From contig OY829328.1 in the NCBI GenBank assembly GCA_963691655.1, positions 87,610,400 through 87,674,399 of the forward strand: a DNA stretch of 64,000 nucleotides, written 5' to 3'. Of the stretch, positions 1-11,220 are shown in pieces (within the stretch, counting starts at the first letter, position 1; each line of letters starts with the position of its first letter). The notes under the pieces are model-generated. The model had not been told where the DNA came from. It searched no databases and saw nothing but the letters and a program-made list of their open reading frames with translations. Made by a program: the position numbers and the translations under genes. This DNA comes from Toxonevra muliebris. Lineage: Eukaryota; Arthropoda; Insecta; Diptera; Pallopteridae.

Positions 1-2214
1 CAACTGAGAAATTCTCCTGTGTCTTTGAAGCTATAAAATTTATTATTTCTTTATATTTGTTTAAAACAAATCGTTGAAAAGGAAATTGTGGGAAGCAATC
101 ATCCAAAAACTTTTTGTTTTCATTCTTTCATTCACCTCTTCAAGTTCCTTAGTAATCTATCTAATCCTTAGCTTGGGGTAATGTATGATACCTCTACTCT
201 GCTTAACATAAACATAAGCCACGAAAGTGTTTGGTGGATTCAAAAGAATAACAAACAACTTCACCCATGAGAGTTTCTCGCACAGAACACACAGCGAAAA
301 CACTCACAGAATCTGCTCACATGTATGCTCATTCTCAATAAGCCAACAAACCATTTGCTTTCCCTAGTTCCCAATTTTCAATATGGAGGAGAAGCGCAAC
401 AAATAAAATTCAGTCGTGTACGTAAAGCACGAAACAATACAGCAATGCCGACGTCCGTTTGGATAGACGCGTGTTTTACACACGGCGTACGGTAAGATAA
501 CGGCTGTGGGTATGCGACGACAACGGCGATAATGATGAAATTGATGAAAATAACGCCGTTACTGCTTCTGCTGCTATCTGACGGAACCTACGCAGTGCTC
601 TACGTAGTCAAGGCGTAGAGAAAAACGCTTCGAAGCAAGCATACAGGAATGCAACGTACACAAATAGTTTTAGCTATAATATAATATGTTTTTCCAACAG
701 CTGCGAAACTCTAAACAAAAGAAAAAATGCCGGCATTATGAACAAACGCGCTTCATATTAACGCTTACTAAATGTTAGCAACCGGCACAGTAATTGTTGC
801 GGAATGAGCCGAATCGCCGAAAGCTTGCTAGCGCGTCATTGGCGCATGAAAACGCATTGACGACGCTACGGTATTCGACATCGCGTGTAGTAGTTAGATA
901 GAAAACGGCGCCGCAGCGTGGTCGTTGCCGCTCAACTCGCTTCTTATATTGCCGTTGTGATCTTAGAAAGCACGGCGCAGCGCGTATACGACAGACGTAG
1001 CTTACAAAATGCGATGACGGCGAGCAAACGTTGCGCGTCTATCGCAAAATCGACTAGGCGCACAGTAAGTAGCAGACAGCAAATCGAGTGTTGGTTGGTA
1101 GCAAGAGTCCAAAACACTTTGGTATTTTTTTCAAGAGCTTTTCGTTGTGGTTGTTGTTTTTTTACTCCTCACTATTTATTTCAAGAAGACGATTGAGTGT
1201 ATTGTCTGCATAAGTGAATGCATGTTGTTGTTGCTGGTTCGCTCGTTCGTTGATTAATTCATACGTTCGTTTGCATGGGTTGGAAGTATCAAGTAAGCAA
1301 TAGCAGTGCTGCCTACTCTCAATCTTGCGATAGTATTCAGTGAAAGAGTACATACTCCCTTCTCACCCTCCAAACACGAAGAACTTCACTGTATTTCGGT
1401 GACGCACGAGCGACGCGCATGTTGAGAGTGTATACGATGCGATGCCAAGTAAGCTCGAACAGTGAGCGCTGTGAGTGTTAAAATTGATTTGAAATTTGTT
1501 GCTTTTTATTGTTGCTGTTTGGGTTGATGGTGGTGTTGTCATATATGTATGAATGTTTTCTTGATTTTATTCTATTTCATTGTAGATAATAAAATGATTT
1601 TTATTGTTGTTGTTTTCATTTGGGGTCGTTCGTTGTCTCGTTGGTGTTGCTGTTGTCTCATTTGAAATTTTTAAAAAAGCGTAAAAACTAAATTGAAAGT
1701 TGTGGTTTTGAGTAATTATAAAATTGGGAAGTTATGGAAGCTCTACTTAGCTGTAAGTGCATAAAATATAGTAGAGTTTTATCTCTAAGGTTCATATTTC
1801 AATAAAGTTAGATGGTTGAGTAAAATCGTTGGTCAGGCACTCGTTTCTCATCGTCGCACATTGCACCAGACTATCAATTTTAGCAAATTATTTTTGTTTG
1901 TCTATGACAAACGACTAACAGTTTTAATAGCTTGCGAGTGAGGGAGTGGGAATGACAACGCGATTAGATTAGTTAATTTTTGAACGTTCTGAAACAAATG
2001 TTCAATATATATGTATGTAGGGTTTTTACAACTTAAGGTTGATATGACAAACGAAACGGTAGCGAACGACAGTAATATTCTAAAAAAAAAAGGAATAAAC
2101 ATGTTGATTCACACATTATAAAAAAAAAGGAAGGCACGATGAAGACTGCTAGATTGCGATGATTAACCAGGAAGTACTCGTTTTGGAGCATACATACTGG
2201 TAAGGAACAACAAC
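1..2214. other. Non-coding block with a GC/CpG-richer core, candidate promoter and 5' exon
   Basis: I see no convincing coding exon here. Roughly 400-1070 is visibly richer in G, C and CpG than the AT-rich surroundings. It contains an initiator-like TCAGTC at 410-415 and ends in a consensus splice donor GTAAGT at 1065-1070. This fits a promoter plus 5' untranslated first exon of a + strand gene whose coding exons lie outside the window or far downstream. No clear TATA box or downstream promoter element sits at the expected spacing. The remainder (1100-2214) is AT-rich with short TTG/GTT runs. The exon reading is inference. Confidence 0.3.
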
Positions 2215-2677
2215 TAGTGATGCGACGAGTCGAGTATTATTTATTCGCTAACTCGAGTAAAAATATAATCGAATCAACTCTAGTCAAATTTTTGAGCTGT
2301 AGCCAGTTGATGAGGTAGAATAAGAAATGAAAAGAGTCGACTAAAAAAAATATTAAAAAATATAGAATGAGTTCTAATTGTGACATCTTATGTTTTTGCT
2401 CTTTTACACTTATTTTGATATTGAAGATATGTAAAAATAGCATAAACTGCGAATATAAAACTATTTAAAGCCATTTTGAAATAAATACATTCGGCTTGTT
2501 TTACACGGCACATTCTTATTCTTATTCGCTGTGATTATTGAACTGGTAACTCAGCAAACTCGAGTTAATTTTTTTCCGTAGTTACAATTAAGTGGACAGC
2601 TCGTCAAAATCGTGCAAACTTGAACTGAGGTATTTTTTTACTCGAGTTAAAAAAATATTCGATTCGTCACATCACTA
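2215..2677. mobile_element. hAT-type MITE, 463 bp, with 8-bp target duplication
   Basis: The two ends are inverted repeats: the left starts TAGTGATGCGACGAGTCGAG and the reverse complement of the right starts TAGTGATGTGACGAATCGAA. Similarity continues for about 45 bp and includes an ACTCGAGTAAAA block in each arm. The flanks are ACAACAAC (2207-2214) and ACAACAAA (2678-2685), a 7/8 match and the 8-bp size typical of hAT insertions. There is no transposase ORF, so it is non-autonomous. The flanking CAA repetition slightly weakens the target-duplication argument. Confidence 0.75.
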
Positions 2678-5339
2678 ACAACAAATGAAACGTTAGAAAT
2701 ATTATAGCAAACGAATAATCGTCATAATATGATTTTTTGGTCGTGCCATATAAGAAAAAGCGAACAAAGTTTTACTTTCCCGGTCCGTTGTTATTTCGGT
2801 CAGTAGCGGGTCCAAAGGAGGGATTTTAAGATCAGCATGACAGGGTTGTTTGAGAAGAGGGGGTAAGCACAAGATAATTTGGCATTATTATTTTTTTAAA
2901 GAGCTCCTTTTCTTCTGGACTTTTAGTTTTTTAAAATGTTTACTAACTTTTGCTCTAGACCCTCCCTTTGCTCTCTATTTTGATTAAGTAAATATTCTAA
3001 AGAGGACTTCGGAGCAAAAGTTAGTAAAAATTTTATAAAATCAAAAACGAGGGGGGTAACATAAATAAAATATACTTCAACTTCTTACAAAACGTTATCA
3101 TGATGGGCGTTGCAAAAGTTCATGTAAATAGGTCTGCAGATTTATTTCCCCCCCTCCCTCCCCTGGTATTATTTTTTTTTTTTTGCTTTACTTAAGCCAT
3201 TGAGGGCAAAAATGGTGTAAGTCAATAAAATTAGATTTTGGGCATACATTGATTTTGAAGAAGTGCTGTTCAAAAGAGAGTACTTAAAGAAAAGTTTATA
3301 CCCACTGCATAAAGGGCTATGCCTTACATTACTTTCGTGCCAAACTAATTGCCTAAGAATAAAAAAAACACAATTTTTTACGACCAGAAAAATTTACTAT
3401 ATTTTATATGGTTTAGGATCCCGGGAAAGCGTGAAGGGAAAGATGCATTCCATGGAGACGTGTCATTAAATTGCAGAAGTAAAGTTTAAGCGTAAGTTCT
3501 GGAAATGCTCTCAAGAAGCAAAACTTTTACACTTTTATTACGTTCTCGCTCCACAACTTTTTACTACACTTCGCATTAAACTTCCCACTACGACCTACAA
3601 TGTCCTGCCTAAACTTTTTGCTACTATTTCTATGAATTTGAGAGGATAGAGGAAATGTGATTACAATTTCTAATTGGCGCCAAATGTTAGTGGAGGAGAA
3701 AGGAAAAACGAAATAGAATTTTCCCTGGTGATGGCGATGGCGCCAACGGAAAAATTTTTCGAGCTTTTCACAGAAACAAAACCAAAAGAAAAAGGAAAAT
3801 TATTATACACGTACATGCAGCAACATTATGAAATGTAAAAATATTTCACAAAAATTTCTGTGCACCTAATAAATTTCGTAGGAATTCAAAATGGTGCGAA
3901 AATTGTGTACACCTAACACTAACTATGGATATACATAGAAATAGTATGTAGTATAAAAGTATAGGAGCAGAAAATAAAATAGCTGGCACTTGCAAATGAA
4001 TGATGATGATGATGAAAAAGTGTAGTAGATATTTAAAATCCACACCACACACAAAAATGTACACAAAATGTAGGTATGCTACAAATGAACGTTATAACAA
4101 AACCTCATAAATATATTAACTGCCACGGGTTTATGCCTTCGAAACTGAAAAACGATTTACATCCAGCGATTTATAGATGAGGAAATAACTAAGTAAAGAG
4201 GCAAGGCAAGCAAGTACGACAGACTTTTTCTCTCGCATGCTATAAACAAAACAATTTCTATGTACATTGCGCATAAGAGGAAAAAGTGAATTTTATCGGA
4301 ATTTAACAGGAATTGAGAAAAATGCTGCAGCAGCACCGGACTCTGGTGACTGGTGCTATATGATATTTCATTTTAATTTGCATTGAATATCGAAAGAAAG
4401 AACCAAAAACATAAGGGAACAAGTACAGCAAAAATGTCATACTCAACCACGTCGTAATGTGTAGCAGCAAGTACATAGTAGTAGAAAAAAGGTATGTACT
4501 GTGTAGCAAGCTGGAGGCAGCAGAGCTACGCTACGCAAAGTAAATATGTAAAATTCTAAAGCTCTCTATAGTATTTTGTACTTCAGAATGCAACAGCAGC
4601 AACACAACTGCTGTTTCTATTTGGGGAGGAAAAGTTCAACCAGCCAATGTAAACAATGGCAGCACAAAAATATCTTGGATAAAACTTTACCTACAGCGAA
4701 TTGCTGTGCGCCTGTTCTAATTTGCGAGAAAGATCCGCTTTTATCTATTGTTAAAAAAGTATTATTTTATTATTATTATATATATATTTTATATATTTAT
4801 AACAGAAAATGCTTTTCTTTGGCTCTTTCGTCGGCAGTCGTAGTCACACTTTAGGGGAATATTCTGTAGATACGCTGACTGGCTAACTACACAGGGTACT
4901 CGCTCACGTTGTGTTGCATACACTTTTACTCCACAAGCATATGAATGCAACCCTACATAAGTATGAGAGTGTAATACCTTTTAGAAGTAACTAGCACTAC
5001 CTACACTTTTGCTGCCTGCTTTTCGGATTATATGTATGTATGTGGGAATGCCTTAGTGTGAGTGTGTGTGTGTGTGTAGATACTTATTTCCATCCATCCA
5101 TATGTAAGATGAGCTTTTTTTATCTTTTTTTCTTCTTCTTCTACTTCGTAGCAGAATTCGTCGTCTTTTGCTTTGTTGCTGTGTCTCGAATTCATTAAAA
5201 TTATTGGTTTCAGCTACGCTTTTTCATGATTATGATGACGATGACGATGACGCTGACTACGACGAGTGAGTGAGTTAGATCTGGTGCTGAAACGAAGCAC
5301 GAGTTTTATTTTAACCCTACAATCGATCAAATATGTGAA
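2678..5339. other. Intergenic or intronic AT-rich DNA with one foldback
   Basis: No gene was recognised. The stretch holds an inverted repeat (2939-2955 with 3012-3028, listed separately), a short TG microsatellite near 5061-5078, a GATGATGAT/GACGATGACG run near 5235-5262, and poly-T tracts around 3171-3183. The short ORFs here have low-complexity translations and no family resemblance. Confidence 0.6.
2939..3028. repeat. Inverted repeat hairpin, 17-bp perfect core
   Basis: TTTACTAACTTTTGCTC at 2939-2955 is the exact reverse complement of 3012-3028. The pairing continues imperfectly outward through A/T-rich sequence for about 12 more bases on each side (about 2925-3042). The 56-base centre contains CCTCCCTTTGCTC-like sequence. 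It could be a small MITE relic or a structured RNA; no target duplication is visible. Confidence 0.5.
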
Positions 5340-5575
5340 GCATAACATTCCGTTCCTGGCTTAGGCCTAGTTTTGTCGGGCCTAAAGTTTAATGAGCTCC
5401 AGTATCCCAACAGTAAAATGAATTAGTCACTCTTGAAGTTTTACCATTGTTAGTCAAATAGTAAAGCAGTGAGGAAAATTTAGTTTTATGTGCTCTCCAG
5501 ATTGAACCTGGGACCTTGTACACAGCACTTCACCTATATATCCCTTGTGCCACAGAAACTAGCACTAGTTCAGTC
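5340..5575 (-). repeat. tRNA-derived SINE-like fragment (minus strand)
   Basis: Read on the minus strand, the sequence has a box A-like TGGCACAAGGG and, after tRNA-like spacing, a box B-like GGTTCAATCTG (plus positions about 5503-5565). A non-tRNA body follows. The internal RNA polymerase III promoter arrangement suggests a decayed SINE head. Box B departs from GGTTCGANTCC at three positions, so confidence is modest. It faces the clearer SINE at 5625-5888. Confidence 0.4.
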
Positions 5576-5624
5576 AGAATTGCCCATTGATAAATCGAAA
5601 GCCACATCGCAAGTAATGTTTTGA

Positions 5625-5888
5625 AAACTACCTCACTAGTCTAGTGGGTAGTCTCTTACGCGTGAGGTTGCGGGTTCGATTCCCGTCTTGGTCTGATAGC
5701 TAATTCTCATAACTTTTTTAGATTCACTATTGATATGAAGTGAATGGTAAAACCTCCAAGTGATGTGACAACAAATTGACACAACGCCGTTCGGTACCGG
5801 AGTTAAATCGTAGGTCCAACCATTTTATATCACAATGGGCCGTTCTGGCCTGAGTGCGTCCCTCGACAGCCTCTTAAAAAAAAAAAAT
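5625..5888 (+). repeat. tRNA-derived SINE with poly(A) tail
   Basis: Box A-like TAGTCTAGTGG lies at 5638-5648 and box B GGTTCGATTCC, an exact consensus match, at 5673-5683. The rest of the tRNA-like head (GTGAGGTTGCGGGTTCGA) is well preserved. The body contains CGCCGTTCGG and TAGGTCC, and it ends in an A run near 5876-5887. It is not a tRNA gene because no acceptor stem closes and a 200-bp body plus poly(A) follows. Confidence 0.75.
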
Positions 5889-8369
5889 ATATTGGAATGG
5901 AACTTATTTTTAGGAAAATTACGAAACCACCTTCAGAAGGACACAGATGTCACTTGGTTAATAATTTATATAAAATTCTGCTACATCTAAAAATACGAGA
6001 CAGAAAGTGGTCGGTTGAGAGATCCAACACAAATTTTAAGATCTTGGAAAGACATAAGAAGAAGACGTCACGTCATTGCTAACTTAAATTGAATATATCA
6101 AAGAAAGTAAAAGAGATGAGGTCTATTAACTATTCACTTTCGACCTTTTTACCTAGAAATTCAGATACTTAGGCATTAATTTATGCATTTTTACATAGTC
6201 AAAATCAGAAATGAAAGGTAACAGATTCCTATCGAATTCCCATATAAACAGTTTTCATTTAAACAAAAAAAAGCGATTGTCTGACTTCCAGAATTTCAGA
6301 ATTTGACATCCAATCCCACGAGGGGGTTTTTTTGGGTTAATCAGTATTTTTTCTTTTATTTGTATGCATCAAAACAGAAATATCAATAGAGGTAAAACTA
6401 ACTTTTTTATTCAATTCAGTAATTTCGGTCCAAAGCTAACAGAGTTCGCGAGATTCATTCATTTTCCATAAACATCGGTTCAAACTTTGGAGAGTTTGCG
6501 ATATTCCGAAGTATTTCAAAAACCTCGCAACAAAGTTGATAAAATTCGCCAATTTTACGAGACTCATCCGAATTCTATAAATCTTGGTTTATAGTTCGCG
6601 AGATTTATTCGTATTCCATAAATCTCAGTACAAAGTTCGCAAGGTTTGCAGAGTTCGCGAAATTAATTTCAATTCTATTAAAACAGTGACGAAGATAAAG
6701 TGGTCGAGGTTGTAGACTGCTCTATTGGTTTTTACAGCCGCAACTTATCCTCCAAGTTTCTCTAGAATCAGTTCGCTTTGGAAGATATTATACAATTAAC
6801 TTTTGCTCCCGATTCTTTTTAACTCGACACATATACCAGACGACAATTAAAAGTTGTTGCTTCTTACGGTGCAGAGGAAACAAAAATTACTAAAATGTAG
6901 CGCAATATTGTATTTTATTGCCTGCATATATATTTCAAGCTGACTGTAGGTAGGCACTACATATGCACATATATCCCTCCAATTAGCTTAATTGTGTACA
7001 CTTTGGTGAATTTTATATTGTATTTGGTTTTTTGTGCTTGATTTTCTATGTATATGCCATAGCTATAGCCAGCCAGCCAAGCCAACACTCCGTGTGCATC
7101 ACCATCGGCGTGTCCGGGACTGCAAAAATACCGTATATAATTTTCATTTTCGTTTCGTTTTTGTTTGGTTTTTGTGCACATGCGCAGTTTCAGCCACAGA
7201 AATATACAGAATACGAGTATGTACTAATGCCAAACTATCTGCTTGGGTAGTGTATACTCGTAGGTATATATATGTATGCATACAGCAGGGTGTAGAGTGT
7301 CTGTCCATATACCCAAACATATACTAGCTCGCTCTACTTTGTTTGATGTTGTATGATGTTGCTGGTTGTATGGTATGGTACATTATTTTGAAGTAGTATG
7401 TAATAGTAGTAGAAGAAGCAGCTGTAGCCTGTGACTGTAACTGTGACTAAAGTCAGGCAGATAAACAGGCAGACAGACACACAGACAGTAGAGAAATGCT
7501 TGAAATTTATATATAAGTATTTACCAAAGTTATATTCATTAAATTGTGTAGTACACACTAGTAACTAGTAGACATGATTTTAATTTCATTAAACTCTTCT
7601 TATTTTCGTTTTTTATTTTTATTTTTTTTTTTACAATATTGTTTTATTTTACTTTGGCTAATTAAATTGGCTTTTCATTGGTATCATAAAATATTAAGTT
7701 TATTGGATTAGTAACTGCTTGAAGTGATTGTGTGATTTTATTAAGAATTTCTATTTCTGCTCATTTACATTGCATTAGTTGAAGTTACTTAACAATTTCT
7801 AGTAAAATACTATCAACATAAATAAACCATAATCATTATTTATTCACAGCTAATGTCTCCATTATATTGATTGCACACAGTAATAAAATATAAAAATATA
7901 AAATAAATCAAAGTGTATCAATCCCCAAGAGTGTCACGGACCATAGATTGAGCAGACTCTATGCTGGTGTTAGTGCAAAAAGCATTAAGTAAATTTATCA
8001 CTTTGCGAAATTATGTACAAGTACATGACAAATTGCTTTGAAAAACAAAATATTAGTTTTTAAGCTGAAACGTTTCGAATGTGAATGAATGAATGAACGA
8101 AAGAAAAAAATGCATCTCCTATCAAGGGAAGAAAGTTCGGCAAATCAGAATCGGTTTATTTCTGGTATTTTTAGTTGAATTTCTGTAACAAATTATATTC
8201 TAATATATATTGAATTAGCTGAGTTCAGCTGAGTTACCCTCCAAAGGACTTTTTTGCCTACCAAAAATTTGATGTAGCATTAGCATAGAGAAAAAATATC
8301 ACGACAGGTTGTTTGCACTAATCACAGTGATTTTGAAACAGCAGAGAATAGTAATGCACTTTCTGTCTA
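5889..8369. other. AT-rich non-coding DNA, no gene seen
   Basis: Apart from the degenerate tandem repeat at 6425-6690, I see only AT-rich sequence and short shadow ORFs. The region 6950-7330 is rich in TATA/TGTATG repeats. No splice-flanked coding segment or domain resemblance was found. Confidence 0.55.
6425..6690. repeat. Degenerate minisatellite, about five units of 45-60 bp
   Basis: Repeated variants of AAAGTTCGCGAGATTCATTC followed by CCATAAATCTCGGT occur about five times. Conserved blocks such as GTTCGCGAGATT, ATTCCATAAA and CTCGGTTCAAA recur with indels, so unit length varies. It looks like an old, diverged tandem array. Confidence 0.6.
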
Positions 8370-9018
8370 ATTGCACTTTTGCTATTTTTCTGGTAATTTT
8401 TTATACCACTCTTAAAGAAATCTGCCGTACAGGAGATGATAAAATGCCGGAACCCATTTTTAACATCCTCCTTGGTTTTGTATTGTTTTCCAATCAGAAA
8501 GTTGTTGAAATTTCTGAAAAAGTGGTAATGGATGCTGAAGAACTTTCAATTCCAACTCTCAAAGCTTCATTACCGTCTTTTGAGCTGTATGTGAAGGAGC
8601 GTTGCCGTGCAGAAGCAGTAGCTTTGATCTATTGCAGCCATGATTGCATGGCTGCTTCTCAACCCAATTTTCCATCATTTTCGATAACCGATGTAGTGTG
8701 ATTCATGTGCTAGGTCTCATGAAAGAGTAGCGGATAGCACTTGAGCTAGACCACCAAGCAGTCATTATTACCTTCTTTTGGCGAATTCTTGGTTTAGGCT
8801 GAAAGCGGGGGCATCTTTCAGTATCTAACCATCACTTTTGATTATCATACTGGATCCCCTTTTTACCACAAGTCACTAGTCAAGTGCAATGAAAGGCAAG
8901 CATTGATTCGTCGTTTCTTTCTTTGATCGGTTAATTCGTGAGATATATGCGCTTGATAAATTTTTTTTTAATTTCTATTTTTTCGAAATGTCGGAATATG
9001 GTTTTCTTGTCAACGTTC
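8370..9018 (-). pseudogene. mariner transposase, C-terminal catalytic part (relic)
   Basis: On the minus strand, frames jump but give recognisable mariner blocks: HELTDQRKKRRINACLS near 8890-8945, WLDTER, KKVIMTAWWSSS, then NRSKLLLLHGNAPSHTAQ near 8610-8665, and FRNFNNFLIGKQYKTKEDV near 8490-8545. The catalytic HDNA block reads HGNA, the VTGDEKW block is damaged and the SPDLAP block is missing. Stops and frameshifts are present, so it is non-functional. The matching N-terminal part lies at 10251-10497 on the same strand, separated by the inserted Tc1-like element. Confidence 0.75.
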
Positions 9019-10248
9019 AGGGAGTGTGATTGAAAAAATCTTAACACACGTTTTACCTAATAATTTTTTTTGGGAGTAAAATTTAATGTCAGTTGTTGTT
9101 TTAATGACAAACTTGTTGATTTATTATGAATTTGATCAAAATGAGTGAAGAAAAAGAAGTACGTCTTAAGATTATTAAAAATTTTCAAAAAAATCCAAAT
9201 TGGTCCCACAAAAAATTGACCAAAGAATTGAAGGTCTGCCATCAAACTGTTTCCAATGTTATTAAACAGTTTCGGGAGAATTTGAGCATCGATAGGAAAC
9301 CTGGTACGGGAAGAAAACAAGGACCACATGATATTGGGAAAGCCAAGAAAATAGAAAGCATATTAAAAAGATCTCCAAACACATCTGGTAGAAAAGCCGC
9401 CCGGTTAGCCCAGTGCTCTGACTATTTGGTGCGAAAAGTTAAAGCCAATGCAGGTTTGAAAACATACAAAGTCCAAAAAGTTCCAGACAGGAATGCTGCA
9501 AAAAATTTAGACGCCAAAAGTAGGGCTCGGAAATTAAAATCGAATTTCATACAAAAATATTCATGTTATATAATGGACGACGAAACGTATGTACTGGCAG
9601 ATTTTACGCAGCTTCCGGGTCAAAATTTTTATATTGCTGTTGCTCGAGGATATGTCGAAGAACAATTTAGAATCCAAAAGCAGACAAAATTTCCTTAAAA
9701 ATTCCTGGTATGGCAAGCTATATGCAGTTGTTACAGTGGGCTCTATAAATACCGAAATACACATCAAAGAATGTTTGAAAAAAATACTTCTTCCTTTTAT
9801 AAGAGAGCACAATGTGTCCACATATTTTTGGACCGATTTGGCATCATGTCACTACGGCAAGAAAGCTCTGGAGTGGTATCAAAGTACCAAGAGAGGCCAA
9901 TCTCAATCCTCCAAATTGTCCGGAGCTAAGACCAGTGGAGAGAGATATTGGGCTCTTGTGAAAAAAAACTTAAAGAGCACAAAAAAGGTATCCCAAAATA
10001 TCGAAGATTTTAAAAGTAGATGGGCAAGCTGTTCCAAAAATGTGTATGAAACAACTGTCAAATCTCTAATGGAAGGCTTACCGAAAAGGGTACACGAGTT
10101 CATAAATAGTGGTTAGAACTATCAAAGTTATATTTTTTGTAATTTGTAAAATTTTATCAATTAAATAAAAAAAAATCAAAACTCTAAGATCAACCGTTTA
10201 AAAATTATTGAATTTTATATACGTTAAGATTTTTTCGATCTCACCCCT
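9019..10248 (+). mobile_element. Tc1-like element, 1230 bp, frameshifted transposase
   Basis: Terminal inverted repeats of 26-27 bp bound it: AGGGAGTGTGATTGAAAAAA on the left (from 9019) and, reverse complemented, AGGGGTGAGATCGAAAAAAT on the right (10248). Both continue to TCTTAAC. TA follows the right end; the left flank reads TC. The transposase starts at 9126 or 9141, with an N-terminal helix-turn-helix and blocks YIMDDETYV, FWTDLASCHY and (in another frame) NPPNCPELRPVE, a D-D-E pattern of the Tc1/mariner superfamily. Several compensating frameshifts (about 9700, 9735, 9873 and 9945) make it inactive. Confidence 0.8.
9126..10116 (+). pseudogene. Tc1/mariner-superfamily transposase, broken
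   Basis: The first 170 or so residues stay open: a paired-like DNA-binding region with SHKKLTKELKVCHQTVSNVI and GRKAARLAQCS, then the first catalytic block around MDDETY. After that the frame must shift to read FLVWQAICSC, shift again for IKECLKKILLPFIREH and FWTDLASCHYGKKALEWY, and again for PPNCPELRPVE. The final segment GERYWALVKKNLKSTKKV is in frame with the second block. Compared with other members of this family, a few residues seem lost between the second and third catalytic positions. It is the internal ORF of the element at 9019-10248. Confidence 0.75.
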
Positions 10249-10250
10249 TA

Positions 10251-10497
10251 ATATCGCTGCCGTCCACCAATCACTTTCAGCTAGGTTAGCACCCACAACT
10301 GCTTTCAGAAGAACATTATTGTTTAACTTAATTTTAGATCGACTGCTTGGTGCATGTGATAGATCAAAATCTCCATTTCGGAATTTAGAAAACCAACGAG
10401 ACGCCGTCTGTGGCGAAATCAATTCATTGCCAAAAACTTCCTTAATGTAGCGTGCAGTTTGCGTAGCTGTAGTGTTTCGAAAATATTCATATTTAAG
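10251..10497 (-). pseudogene. mariner transposase, N-terminal helix-turn-helix part (relic)
   Basis: Minus-strand translation gives TATQTARYIKEVFGNE then ISPQTASRWFSKFRNGDFDL, the typical mariner double helix-turn-helix with the WF-x-FR-x-G-x-F/D linker. LKAVVGANLAES follows before the reading reaches the inserted Tc1-like element at 10248. It is the 5' half of the mariner whose catalytic half is at 8370-9018. The expected initiation methionine is not seen. Confidence 0.75.
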
Positions 10498-10985
10498 AGT
10501 TATTATTTTTTAAACTAGCTAGCAGTAGTGAGCAGCAGCGAAAGTGTTGGGAAACAGTAGAAAATAAATATATTCGTCTAGGTAGTCAAAGATTCATCAA
10601 AATATGAAACATATTCGGGTATTGGTCGATGGCTTAATTTAATGCTTAAACATCTAGAAAACGGTTTTCTTTGATTTGTCAAAATTGTTTCAGCCCTGTA
10701 ATTTTGTTTATTCATTTGTAATACAAAAGCCCAATAGAGTTAAAATCATCAAAATTCAAATCTCCTTGTAGATTTGTTATATTCTTTGCTAAGACTGAAT
10801 GAAATTGATCTGGGTACGATAACAGAAACTTGAACGACCTGTAGATCTATTTCTTCTACCACTTAGTCGTTTGATTTATGGAAGAATTGGACGAAGGTTT
10901 GAACCACTTCATTTATTATCACTTTGTCACTGAAAGATTTTCAATATTTCCACAGAATTTTTATAAATATCTTTTCAAAGCTAAG
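10498..10985. other. AT-rich spacer, no gene seen
   Basis: This is AT-rich sequence between the mariner 5' remnant and the next SINE. No open reading frame, repeat unit or splice-flanked segment stands out. Confidence 0.5.
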
Positions 10986-10989
10986 AATG

Positions 10990-11215
10990 TCTTCTTCTTA
11001 TTTTGTATGGCACAACAGCCCATGTAGGGCCTAAGCTTTTCTCATCTATTTATACAAAAATAGAAAGAACCATAGTTTTATGCAGAATCCGAACGGCGAA
11101 ATGAAATGTTGCTCTTATGCAATTTTTATTCTTGAAGGTTTGCCGTGCTTATAATCGAACCCGGGCACTCGGCGTAGCAGTCCAGCACACTAACCATTGC
11201 TCCATGTTGACCTCA
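10990..11215 (-). repeat. tRNA-derived SINE (minus strand)
   Basis: On the minus strand a tRNA-like head contains box A-like TGGTTAGTGTGC (plus 11185-11196) and box B-like GGGTTCGATT (plus 11153-11162). The body carries CGCCGTTCGG followed by a TAAAACTATGGTTC-like segment, matching the body of the SINE at 5625-5888 (CGCCGTTCGG, TAAATCGTAGGTCC). It ends in an A-rich stretch (ACAAAATAAGAAGAAGA). Confidence 0.7.
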
Positions 11216-11220
11216 GAATG

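Noticed and set aside
5625..5700. Possible true tRNA gene
   Set aside because: Boxes A and B are present but no acceptor stem closes, and a SINE body with poly(A) follows.
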